64,000 bases of DNA from assembly GCA_018873245.2 (NCBI GenBank), contig JAEMBT020000005.1, positions 4,884,001 through 4,948,000 of the forward strand, read 5' to 3'. This DNA comes from Archegozetes longisetosus (lineage: Eukaryota; Arthropoda; Arachnida; Sarcoptiformes; Trhypochthoniidae). A program made the position numbers and the translations under genes. Of this stretch, positions 12,274-23,500 are shown piece after piece. Positions within the stretch are counted from its first letter, which is position 1. Each line of letters starts with the position of its first letter. The notes beneath the pieces were generated by a model, which saw only the letters and a program-made list of their open reading frames with translations, did no database searches and was not told the DNA's origin.

Positions 12274-14403
12274 ATGATATTCATAGAATTTAGAAAAGCT
12301 TTCTTTGCATCAATGGCTGTATTAAGTAAGAAAATATTATTAATAAAGATTTTTTCATATTCTTTAATGTGTAAAAGTTTATTTTTCAATCTCAACCAGT
12401 TTTATTAGAGATCAAGACTAGTGCTCACGACCAAAATGTATCTCAACTCAATCTTAGTCTTTTCAATACAACTCATTCATTTTCGTCATCCAAAAGCTTG
12501 AAATCGGATAAAACTAACAAAATTTTTGATCTAAAAGATCTTACAAATGGAAGGGCGCGATCATTCTTTCATGAGGAGGAAGAAGAAAGACAAGAGGAAA
12601 GAAACAGAAACACTCATTTTGCAGGTATAGTATTTTGTTTTGATGTAGTGTAGAATAGAATAAAGACTGCATTAAGTTTGGACTTAGTTCTTCAATTTCT
12701 TATAAATTTGAGACTTTCTCTTAAATAAATAATTTGAGCCATTTTTGATCGGAAGCCTTAATGATTACAATTTGAGTTTTTAAATTAGAGAATCAGATCT
12801 CAAAGAAAGGATCCAAAAAAACAGAATTGGGATCGATTTGGAAGCGAACGTCATCGAAACATGAAAATAACCTTACTTATTTATATCCCATACTTCATTA
12901 CCAAATGAAATATGATTTGATTGAGACTAACTCAACTGAGCAATTAGTTGATAGAAATGTTGAATGGAATGACACTTTCAATTCAAATATGCGTAATCAT
13001 TTGGGGTCATTAGATTCTGAAAATAAACTCAAATCAAACAAAAGCAAACTCTTAACACTCATAAGACCTCCCTATCGCTTCAAAAATAGTCACGATGTGC
13101 AGTCAACTGTAAATCCAATCAAAAACTTTCAGAATAACTTTACTATTATTGCAGAAAAGGACAGTCGATCCAATTGTTCTGATTTAGAAAACGAGTTCAC
13201 GAAAATTTCCTCTTTTATTGAATATAAAACTGAAAAACTGATACAAGAGAGCAATGAAACCTCTATTGACTTAAATAAAGATAAACAAAACAGTTTTTTA
13301 TATAGTAATAAAAGTGAAACAGTCAATCATGAGATTATAGAACATCAATTTTCGTCAACTATTTCAACCTTGGATCAAACTCAACTGTTGAAAAATTCAG
13401 AAAGATTTTGTATATCTTCAGCTGACTGTTATACTGAACTCAATGAGAGATGCATTGCTTACACCAAATATTCAATTTGCGGCTGCAAACAACCATTCTT
13501 TAGGGAAAACATCACTCATAAATGTCAAATCAAAAAGTTAATTAGACTTATTTTCAAGATGTCATCTCTCAATTATACAAATCAGTTGAGTAATACGAAT
13601 TCATTTGAATACATTCATACGAAGCATATGATAGAGAGAGCCGTTTGGACTGTAATTATGAATTCCTCTAATTTGCTAGCTATTGTCGACAACATTAAAG
13701 TTGTAAAGTTCAGTCCTTTCTTAGTTATGGTAGATTTTTATGCAAAAATAGCGAATCCAACCAGTAGTTTTCATCACAGATATATTGAATATCACTTTTG
13801 GTACAAATTAATGTCAGTAATTAAAGGCATTAACATAAGTCAAAAACCAACCGATGGGTTCAATGTATTTGACTTGCAAGCCATTGAGATTGATAGCAAC
13901 ATAGATTATTGTTCAATTAAAGAACTAAACTATTGTAGCCAAAATGCAATCTGTATTGAAAACCATAACTTGGAGTCAAAGTTTGAGTGTAAGTGTAAGA
14001 GTGGTCTGGACGACTTGTCTCCTAATGCTAACTTTTCTGGCGAAATATGTGCCGTCAAATGCAATTCCGACTTTTGTGGCACTGGAGGCTTATGTGAAGT
14101 CAAAAATGCAACTCATCTGTATTGCGTTTGTACCAATTGGAGTTTTGGTACTCGGTGTCAATATTCAGCTAATGTTATCTTAAGTGTTAGCGCATTGTTT
14201 GTAATACTTTTGATATTATTCGCATTCACCTGTACATCTGTCTATTGTGGATATAAAATTCGATTAGAATTCAATAATTTGCGATCAATCATACAGGTAT
14301 CAAATCAAATATTTCGTCCTATTTCACTACATTTATCTTTCATGTCTTATAACTTTCTTCTCAGAACACTTCAAACATGGAAAATACTTTGAGGATCGTT
14401 TGA
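12274..14403 (+). CDS. Unrecognised single-pass receptor-like protein with EGF-type modules
   Basis: Not recognised by name. Exons 12274-12325, 12400-12624, 12789-14296 and 14365-14403 join in phases 1, 1 and 0 to give 607 residues. The first exon plus the start of the second encode a signal peptide (MIFIEFRKAFFASMAVLILL, probable cut after TSA). A polar Ser/Asn/Glu-rich stretch with many N-X-S/T sites follows. Near residues 300-340 is a Cys-rich module (CISSADCYTELNERC). At about 350-450 is a segment resembling a SEA domain. Two EGF-like repeats at about 466-550 end CVCTNWSFGTRC, and a membrane helix (VILSVSALFVILLILFAF) lies near 556-575. The cytoplasmic tail is short, about 30 residues. 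Without the last intron the frame would end 11 bp earlier, at 14392. Adhesion or mucin-like receptor is an inference; the SEA call is weak. Confidence 0.75.
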
Positions 14404-14807
14404 GGCAACTTATGGTAATACTCTCTATGGATCACATTCCAGTAGTTATCAAAGTTATTAGTGGCTAACTTTCGCATAGGAAGACTATTGAAACCTTTCC
14501 ATCTGTGAGAATATACAACAGAATTTCATTCATTTGGAAGCTTTGTTTTAGTAGAAGTGATTGGATATCTGATTGGTGCTACTTAGCCATACTTACCAAT
14601 AAGTTATCATCAATTTAGTCACATTATAGTAGATCGAATATGATTAAACTAGATTCACTAATGTGTCAAATAATACCATGTACTGCACACAACAGCTTTT
14701 TTACCTCAAGTTTAACTCTTATTAAACTCCAAATTATAAATTAAATACTTTATAAAACAAACATTTAAAAAATATACAATGACCAAGATTATGATTGAGT
14801 CGTTTCA
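14404..14807. other. Convergent intergenic DNA
   Basis: 3' UTRs of the plus-strand receptor gene and the minus-strand CCDC97 gene; no other feature seen. Confidence 0.5.
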
Positions 14808-15614
14808 CTAATTACTATCCTCTGCATCGAAGTATTGATCTTCTTCATCTCTGTCTTCAATTTCGTTTGAATCATACTCATTATTACAATCGACTTGATT
14901 GTAGTCAAAAAAGTTTGAATCCTTTCCCGTCAAGAACTGTTCGAACATTATTTTTTTGAACTCTTCTTTCATCCTTTGCTTTTCATCCGGTTCTAGTGGG
15001 CCATTCATTTGAGAACTAGATTCGCTTTGACTTTCATCAGAATCTGATTCTTCCCTCATATCATCTTCAAGTTGCTCTTGCATTCTATATCTCCTTTGAA
15101 TCTCTGACTTATCAATTTGTTCGATAAGAAAGGTAGAAAAACTGATCCTATCGTAACTTTTAGAATATTTTTCTTGAGTCAAGTTTGCTTTCTCTTTTTC
15201 TGTCATATATTGTCCGACCATTTGCTCAAAAAGAAATGGATTTCTTTCTTGCATTTGGAAATCACTAAAATATTCTCCTTTATCGATAAGTGTCTGCAAG
15301 GCTTTGTATCTTCTATTCTTCACAATGGTCTTGTTTTTATTTAACATTTTCCTCAAAACATTCAATTGACTGCTAATAAAATAATCATCACTGAATTTAT
15401 CGAAATATTCGAGATCTTCTTCTAATAAATAACTACCATATCGTTGAAGAAACACTTGTTTATTATGATTAAGCAATTGTTGGACAATCAATCGTTTTTC
15501 ATCTGACGTCAAATCGTTCTCATCTCTCTGTTGACTCTTAAAGAAAGCGTTTTTTTCGTTTACAACTCGGTCTATTATTTGATCCACACTTCCTTCAGTG
15601 CTCTTTCCATTCAT
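14808..15614 (-). CDS. CCDC97: CCDC97 family protein
   Basis: A single-exon frame encoding 268 residues. The core matches the CCDC97 family: QRYGSYLLEEDLEYFDKFSD, then NRRYKALQTLIDKGEYFSDF and ERNPFLFEQMVGQYMT. The C-terminal third is strongly acidic with Ser/Asp/Glu tracts, typical of the family, and no membrane helix is expected in the mature protein. CCDC97 is reported as an associate of the SF3B splicing complex in human cells, so a nuclear RNA-processing role is likely. The start is the ATG at 15614 (MNGKSTEGSVDQ). The frame stays open upstream to an ATG at 15719, but those 35 residues look like a spurious hydrophobic leader from the 5' UTR. Confidence 0.88.
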   Translation of the reverse strand: MNGKSTEGSVDQIIDRVVNEKNAFFKSQQRDENDLTSDEKRLIVQQLLNHNKQVFLQRYGSYLLEEDLEYFDKFSDDYFISSQLNVLRKMLNKNKTIVKNRRYKALQTLIDKGEYFSDFQMQERNPFLFEQMVGQYMTEKEKANLTQEKYSKSYDRISFSTFLIEQIDKSEIQRRYRMQEQLEDDMREESDSDESQSESSSQMNGPLEPDEKQRMKEEFKKIMFEQFLTGKDSNFFDYNQVDCNNEYDSNEIEDRDEEDQYFDAEDSN

Positions 15615-16208
15615 TATTAGTTTGAGATTAAAACAAACGATTGAATGGAAATTTAAAAATTTGTTTACAAACGTTAGTAAAATGACAGATAATAAGAGAG
15701 CGCTTCGATTGGCCTTCAACGGATTTAATGTTAGAATATGTTATGGAGTTGGTTAGAGAGCATAAGCACCCAACTCAAGCACGTGTTATGGGATTGAAGG
15801 ACAGTGAAAACTTGAGCCTTAAAAGTAGACTGTTGTGCACGAACAGCCAATCACGGATACAATTGTGTTTACTTTCTGTTAGTGTTGGTCTCTTTTTCTA
15901 AATTTTTTTCAAATTATTTCTCATTTGTTTCTCAATCATTTCTCATTTATCGACAATATTATTGTTTATAAATATATTTTTTTACAAATGCATTGATATT
16001 TAATATAAATCTAGAGTTTATTTACATATAATTATTAGAAATATTGATATCAAATCATATCTCTATTAATATAAATCGTAATAAACTCTGTATTTTGGAG
16101 ACCGACATGAGATGAAAATATAGTCGAATATTTATAAACAAACTTCGATATTACGAACAAATTCATAATCAATAGATTATTTGGCTTAATTGAAATCTGT
16201 TCAAACAA
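15615..16208. promoter_or_regulatory. Divergent promoter region of CCDC97 and MSK
   Basis: Head-to-head genes share 594 bp. Two CCAAT-type motifs are visible (GCCAATC at about 15848; GATTGGCC near 15708). The right half is AT-rich. No TATA box can be placed confidently. Confidence 0.45.
15728..15901 (+). CDS. Possible 57-residue open frame in the divergent promoter
   Basis: ATG to TAA with 57 codons, beginning MLEYVMELVREHKHPTQARV. No family resemblance recognised. Composition looks peptide-like rather than low-complexity, but it lies in the CCDC97/MSK intergenic region and could be chance or part of an upstream MSK leader. No splice sites connect it convincingly to a neighbour. Confidence 0.15.
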   Translation: MLEYVMELVREHKHPTQARVMGLKDSENLSLKSRLLCTNSQSRIQLCLLSVSVGLFF

Positions 16209-17494
16209 ATGGATTCAAATGCCACCACATCTGGCTTCAAACGACCTAATCCTCTCAACAGTAGTAACACAACAGTTAACAAATCTGATAATAATCGTAT
16301 TGAAGTCGAGGACGAGTCCCAGCCTTCAAGTTTGGATGTGGAGGACGTCGACGACAATGATTCGGGTGAAGACAACTATCGTAGTGATAGCAAGTGCGAT
16401 GCCGAAACGACTTTTATGGTCACACATGAGTTACACGAAGGTTTGAGTGAAGAGTTTATTCTTATATATTTATAGTTATAATGAATATAATAAATAATTG
16501 ATGCAAATATTAATAGCATTGAAAAATATTGCCCTCCGACACAGTCTTAATTGTAATCGCAGTTTTGTGCTTATTGTTCAATCGACTGTGATTTTCAGAT
16601 GGAATGTCAATAATTAGGTCTATTTTTAACGGTTGTGCAAATTGAGAGAAAAAGTTAGTTCAGTTTTACTTAGAGGGTACCTAAAAAGTATGAGATCTAA
16701 AGAAGACAGGAACGAAATAGAAACGAAGCTAACTAAATATCTATATAAATGTTTCGCAATAACTATATTGTTTAATGTACAGCTACATTCTAACTTATTG
16801 TATTATTTATATAGTTTTATATGAAACTTAGCATCAATCGAGCAAATATGTCATTTGCCATATTTCCAGTTATCTGCCATTACAGTTGATTTTATAAAAT
16901 TATTAAAACATTAATGCCTCTTTAGTCCTTGAACGAGTCTCGTGTGTAGATTTGAAAATTCTTTATCGTTTGTTGCTTTATTACAGGTATATTCAAGTAT
17001 TGCTCGTTTTCATGTTTCATATTTTGTTTCTCCTAAAGACTAATGTCTTTTATAGTTGATATCTTGTGGCAACAAACCATCTTTTGATTAGGTCCATAGA
17101 AGTTAGAGATAAAATTCTTAGGAGATATATTGAGTGTTGTGCAATGGTTGTATTTTTATTACCTGGTTGTCAGTTATCTGACCTCCGTTTCATATTTATG
17201 CCCGTATTTATCGATTTCGTATTGCGCATCACTAATCAAGTGTAGCATTATTTCTAGGCTTTTTGCTATTTAGCTCTCTTCTGTCCTCTTTTTCATAATC
17301 TATAAAATTCTTCTGTTATTACTTTTAGTATTATTACTAAAAAATTTCATGCGTGTGTGTCTGAGTGTGTGTATGTGTATGTGTATATGTGAGCGTGTGC
17401 TGAAACACCCGTTTACTATAAAATCCATAACTTGGGAGGCGAATCACAATCAAAAATTGAAATCTAGAAAAAGAAAAAGACACTGTAAGCAGTC

Positions 17495-17545
<51 letters not shown>

Positions 17546-20500
17546 GTAATCAGCAGTTAGAATGGTCAATAATGTGAATGAATTGGAGTTTTGCGGGTTA
17601 GTAGGACATAACCAACTCTTACGCTTGTTTGGTTACTATCACCTAGTTTTATGTTATAACCTCACTGCATAGCCATGCGTATAGTTCTCATATTTCTCTT
17701 ATACTTATACTTCTTCTCCTCCTATACTTCAGCTCAATTACATTGACTTCATTTTTGTTCCACACTTGTTCATTTCATATGAACTCTTATAGGTCTTTAC
17801 AGTTTTATCTATCTAATTATCCTCAAGTCATACTGAAGTTGCTTCAATTTATTGATCATAAAGTCAAGTAACACATATTGCAATTCTCGCTACTAATCCA
17901 TAGTTCAGAGAACAATTAGAAATGTCATTGAAATGTCGGCCAATCAACGATTGAATAGTTGAAAGCTATGAAAAGTTGAATATAATTGATATTTTTGCAG
18001 ACAAGGTATATGTATATTTGGAATTGTAATAATTTGGTTGTTAGAAATTCAGATGATTGCCTCGAAAAATCAATAAATTCTGGATTTATTCATGAGACTC
18101 CCGGTTAGATATCTTGTTAACTCTGCACATTCTCATCTACAGTCTAATTCTTATTACTATTCTTCAGTCTTCGCTTTAATTACTTTCCTCTAAGTTTTGG
18201 CATTTTTCATCTATTCTTCTGTCTATTCAACTGAGTTAGTCATAAAAAGAATAACAATTGAGTTGATTTGAGTCGGTGTGAAATAAAAATTTTCGCATCA
18301 AAAATGCTGATATAATGAGACCTTGAATAGTTGCAAAGGGAAGGATAGAAGAACTCGGTTGTGCTAACTTAAGGTAGAACTTTGGTTAGAAGAGAGAAAT
18401 TGTGCTACTTTCAGTTAGACCGTATTAACTTTGCATTAGCTCACATTAACTTTGCATTGGCTCATGTCAACTTTGCATTGGCTGATGCCAACTTTGCATT
18501 GGTTCATACCAACTTTGCATTGGTTCATACCAACTTTGCACTAGACCATATTAATAAAGAAAAGTCAGATTTTGATGAAATGAATACTGGTATTTCTAAT
18601 ATAGTTGATAACATAAATGTAATTTAGGTATAAGAGAAGAATATATATAAACATGATTTAGCAAAAGCAAGTTAGTTGTCCTAGATATAACCTATCTTGT
18701 TTACTATTTCTATACTGACTGCGTAGGATTTACACTGCATTTTCAGCAAAAACAACCCTTGAGGGGCATTCACCGCTTTAGTTAACTTTACTTAACTTTA
18801 GAGAGAGAGAGAGACGAAAATCTGTTGAACACCTCCTAAAACACTAAACCAACTAGTTTTACAGTTCTACTTCTATTGGTATGACTGGTTTGCTTGGTAA
18901 ACTAAACTACCAAAAATATGTTTATCCACAAGTGTCGAGCAGTTGCCGTCAAATATTAGACGAAATGATTGCGTAATTCCGTTCCCTTGTGCAACACATG
19001 ATTCCATCGCATTTCTTCCAATTTGTTTTGCCTTCTATTCTCTTTTATCCTTGTTTAGTAACCACTTCAAGGATGAGATAATAACTCAACTCCAGCACAT
19101 ATTTTCATTTTGATTTAGTTTAATGTTTTTTTCTACTTGTGTTCTATTAAAAGCCGAGAATAGGGAAACTTTGGTTAACTTGTTTTTATTTCGATAACAA
19201 GTGTTATTTTCGATTTGTACAGTTGTCTTGCTTAAGAAGTGAGTTAAAAATCAGACTATTACGAGCTAAACATATTGTTCTAGTGGATGAGTTGTGTAAA
19301 TCGTCGGCCATTTACCCTCATGTGTTCTGATCAGTGAAGCGATTATCCCTTTACTCATGTATACGTGATTCCAACTGCAAAAAAAACTCTATTTCACAGT
19401 TGTTCTCTTGTCGAGGAACAAGGATATAGTGAGACGGAATCAGTTGATCATATTGTCGTCTACATTATATAGTTTGAAGCCATTTCAAGCATTTGTTTGC
19501 CTCCATAGCACACCAGAGCGCAAATTGGATTTTGTTGTCAAGCGTCAGACCTGTTTTCTGAAGCTATTTGACCTGAACCACACACTTGTGCTCAGCACAC
19601 ATAGAGTACTTTTGATGATTGGCTCAGTTGAACTCGAGCTGTGTTAGTCTCCGTATAGCTTGGAGAAGTTTTTACCTAATGCTCCCAGACTTCCTTAAAT
19701 TACCAGAATATAAGTTTATTTTCACTGTTTTGTTTTAAATCTATTTGCAACTCCCTCTCTACTAATCTTTGCGGTTGTCATACCTTATGAAAAGTCATCG
19801 ATCACAATAGGAAACAACTTGTTTTTCTACTCAATAATTCAATCTATTGTTGCTGTTTGTTTAGTCTATGATTTGATCAACATTTGACTACTAATTATGT
19901 GTATTATATTGAAAGACATGTGCATAATGTGGACAAAAATTGGAACAGCAAATCATAGAGATTTAAAAAAGGTTTCGAAATCAGCTGTTTATCAGCTGAT
20001 GAAAAGCATAACTGAATAGTGGCATAAGCTTTCGATTCGCTGCATATTTGCTAGTCTTGTGCAGTATATGTGTATCTGTATGCGTGTATGTGTGTATGTG
20101 TGCACTCTCTCAGTAGAAATCATCTGCCACTCCAGACCAACTGCACGTTTAGCAGCTGGTCTCAGCTTTGTCTACTCTCAACAAATTCTGATTTTTATTT
20201 TTCTATTAACCATATTATTTTCATTTATAAACAAATGTGATCTGTCTATCAGTTTGTTGATCACATCAAAACTCTCTATTGAGTTGAATGTGTTTAATAT
20301 GAGAGTTGTTATTAATTAGTGAACGATTTCGAGTTACAATTCAACAGAAGACAAGCGAAGAGAAAAAAGTAAATTAAAGTGATATAAAAGTGGTATAAAA
20401 GTTACATAGAAGTAGTATTAGTAAAGTGTACTTTGCAAGAAAGCCGTGGTTAGATCGTGGCCTACTTTTTACTATTTAATCGAAAGCCTTTCAAAGATGG

Positions 20501-23500
20501 TTAGACCTGGTAAGTGAGTTGGCAGTAGTGGTAGGGCAGCAATTCTTGTGCAACAGGCTATATGTGTTGCGCTGTGCTTACCTCCGATTCTAATCTACTT
20601 CCTGACTTTTACGGACAATTTAATTCTATTAAATCATTTTTAGATACTTTTGCTCTCCTCAAACTACTTTCTCTCAATCGGTTCAAATCTGTTTTGGGAA
20701 TTGATTTCTGTCTTCACATATGTTTATTGTAGATCTACCAAAAGGTTTTTTATTGCAGTTTTTAGAGATTTTCATTTTAGTTATGTATGAAGCAAATAAA
20801 ACATAAGTTAATATGAGGCCATATCCTGTTGTGAATCAGGCCGACACTGCATTTTGTAACCCCATTCTGAAAAACAACATTTTGCCATCCAATCCATGCA
20901 ACACACACTTACGTTTTCCATTTTTTTCACAAATTTAACTTCAATTTATTCCTCATTTCTAACTCTAGACTTGATCCTAGACCTGATTCTTCGACTGATG
21001 AGTAGACTTTATTCAGAGATAATCGATTTTAGACTATAACTAACCTAAAATGAAAAGCTTTTCAATGACACTGTTTTATCAGCTGATAGTTAAATGCTTA
21101 CATAAGTTATAAAAATAGCTGATATTCAGTAATATTTGGATGATATTTTCTGAATCGGTTTGTTTTCATTGAGTTTGATTAGGTTTTCACTCGAGTGTTG
21201 GACTCATGTTTTATTGTTTTGAACTTTATGATTGAATGAGTCGATAATATTCAGCTTTTCGACCTTTGAACACAATCTCGCAGATACAAAGATTGCTGAT
21301 CTCTAAAAATCTTCCTTAACAATGATCTTTGAATATCTGAAAAGTAGAGATAAGATTTATTGGGATGTCTCACATGTGGTTTAGTCTGATTTGGGGTAGA
21401 AGTCTATGGAGAATTAAGAAGTTTTACAGCTGTTTTCATATATATGCTTCAATGCTGATTACTGTGTTAGTACAGGTCATTGTCTGCCATTAAGTTCGAC
21501 TACCTATGGGCTTATAAAATGTTTAGTTCAAATATGACTGACTTGTCGTTAGTTGAAATCTCATTCACTTATCGTTTGCTGCAACTATCTGACCCAAGAA
21601 ACTGCTTTCATAACTTCTAAACCTAATTTGGTCAACTCTTTAACCCAAAAACATTCTAATCTTGCTCTTCATATCTATCTTCATATTTATTTACAATATA
21701 AAAGTATTGTATTTGAACATTTGAATATTTTCTATTCTTTTTCATGTTGTCAAAGATAGAATGGACGAGTTTTAGTTGATAAGGCATTTATTATTTATGT
21801 AACTCTTAAACTAGCTCATGATTGTCACTCTTATTTGATTTACTGTTGCTTTGAACAAATGATGTTCAGTTTTATGAAATTAATATCTCATCAATATGAT
21901 TAACGCTGTAGACGAACTTCTAGCCAAAAAACTAGTTCAAAGTCTGTCTCCTCTAGAAGAGACATTAGTACTGTTTCAAAGTTCAGTCTCTACTGGCCCA
22001 TGCGTTCAAACTATTTAGTTGAACAATGTTTTTATGTAAAAATTTGAAAACCTCTATAACCCGAGTTATACCGTTTGTCTACGCTGTGATTGATATTATT
22101 TGCAATCATTTGTTGAATACTGTATGCTATGATACGCACAAGTGAACATTACAGTCCATTTAAATAGAAAATCTTAGATTAAAAGCTGACTAATTTCATT
22201 TGATAGAATGTTTTCTAATACAATAGGGGTTAGGCTTGTATTCGTTGTATTTTTTTTCTTATTTAGTTGTTTAGCTTAAGCTATTAAGCACTTAATATTT
22301 AATGTGTAGTGTAGACAAAACTATTTTCGCTCCACTTAGTTCCAAGAAATCACTTCTAAGAATTGAGTAGAGAATTAGAGAATATGTGTAGTAATTTATG
22401 TGTAAATACAACAAAATAACTACAGCCTATCAAATTGTTTGCAGTAATTTAATGCAATTTTTTTAATCAATTCAGTTGTGCCTTTCCACTCATAAACTTA
22501 GATTGCAGTAAGCATATTTGCCACTCATTTCTATGAAATCTTATCTTTTTTCTTAACAATAAATTTTACCAACAACATTTCACCGAACCTACGTTCACCT
22601 AAAAAACCCAATTCAAATATTGAGCTCACACAGTAATCAATTTTTAGTTACAACCCAATTTCAATCATATCTTCACTTTAGAATAAACCAAACCAATCAG
22701 TTTAAAAGTAGACAATTTATAAAACATTGCTTAACGTTTGTAAAGTTGTATAATGTTAGTTAAGTGGAATATTGTCTGGCTTGTTAAGTTAAGGTTAAAT
22801 TACAGTTAAGTGGGTAGAATGTCGTTATGTACGACTTTATAAGTTGACGGTGACATTGATTAGTTATCTGTATTAAATAAAAAATTTGTTTCCTTTACAG
22901 TCAATCTGAGCGGAAGAGGAAAAGTAGACATGTCCAACTTTGAGCTACTCAAAGTACTTGGCACCGGAGCTTATGGAAAAGTATGACTTTCCATCTTTTT
23001 TATCCTCTCTACTCCAATCTAACTTTTCCTAATCTTTTCTCAGGTTTTCCTCGTACGCAAAGTTGGAGGACACGACAACGGCAAACTATACGCCATGAAA
23101 GTCCTCAAAAAAGCCTCAATCGTACAAAAACAGAAGACTTTAGAGCACACCAAAACTGAAAGACAAGTTCTCGAATCCATACGACAGTCACCATTTCTCG
23201 TTACTTTGCATTACGCCTTTCAAACTGCCACTAAATTGCATCTGATTCTCGGTAATTTTACTTGACACTTATTTGACTAAGTAATTAGGTCTTCAAGTCG
23301 AACCTCATTACAATTGAATATAAATGATTGAGAACTGTGTACATATTTAATACATGTGTGATGAATGGAGTTCTGAGAAATTTTTGTGGATTATTTACTA
23401 TCCTTTAAGTGTGAAAATAGACTAATAAAACGCGATTTGAGAAATTTTTAGGGAAAATTAACTTTAAACTTGATTCTTTCAAACTTTTCCCATATTTAAA

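Larger units (their letters stand above)
16441..22900 (+). other. Large first intron of MSK
   Basis: No unrelated gene recognised on either strand. It contains GT-rich and GA-rich microsatellites, a 21-bp minisatellite, a decayed family C MITE fragment and a second candidate first exon at 20497-20509. The minor open frames here (for example 19408-19647 and 20059-20319) show no family resemblance. Confidence 0.6.

Noticed and set aside
15615-15719. N-terminal extension of CCDC97 resembling a signal peptide
   Set aside because: CCDC97 proteins are soluble and nuclear; the family match starts after the ATG at 15614, so the extension is 5' UTR.
17349-18640. CRISPR-like array
   Set aside because: The repeats are microsatellites and a directly abutting 21-bp minisatellite without spacers, in a eukaryotic intron.
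19408-19647. 79-codon frame in the MSK first intron
   Set aside because: No homology, no splice support and average intronic composition.
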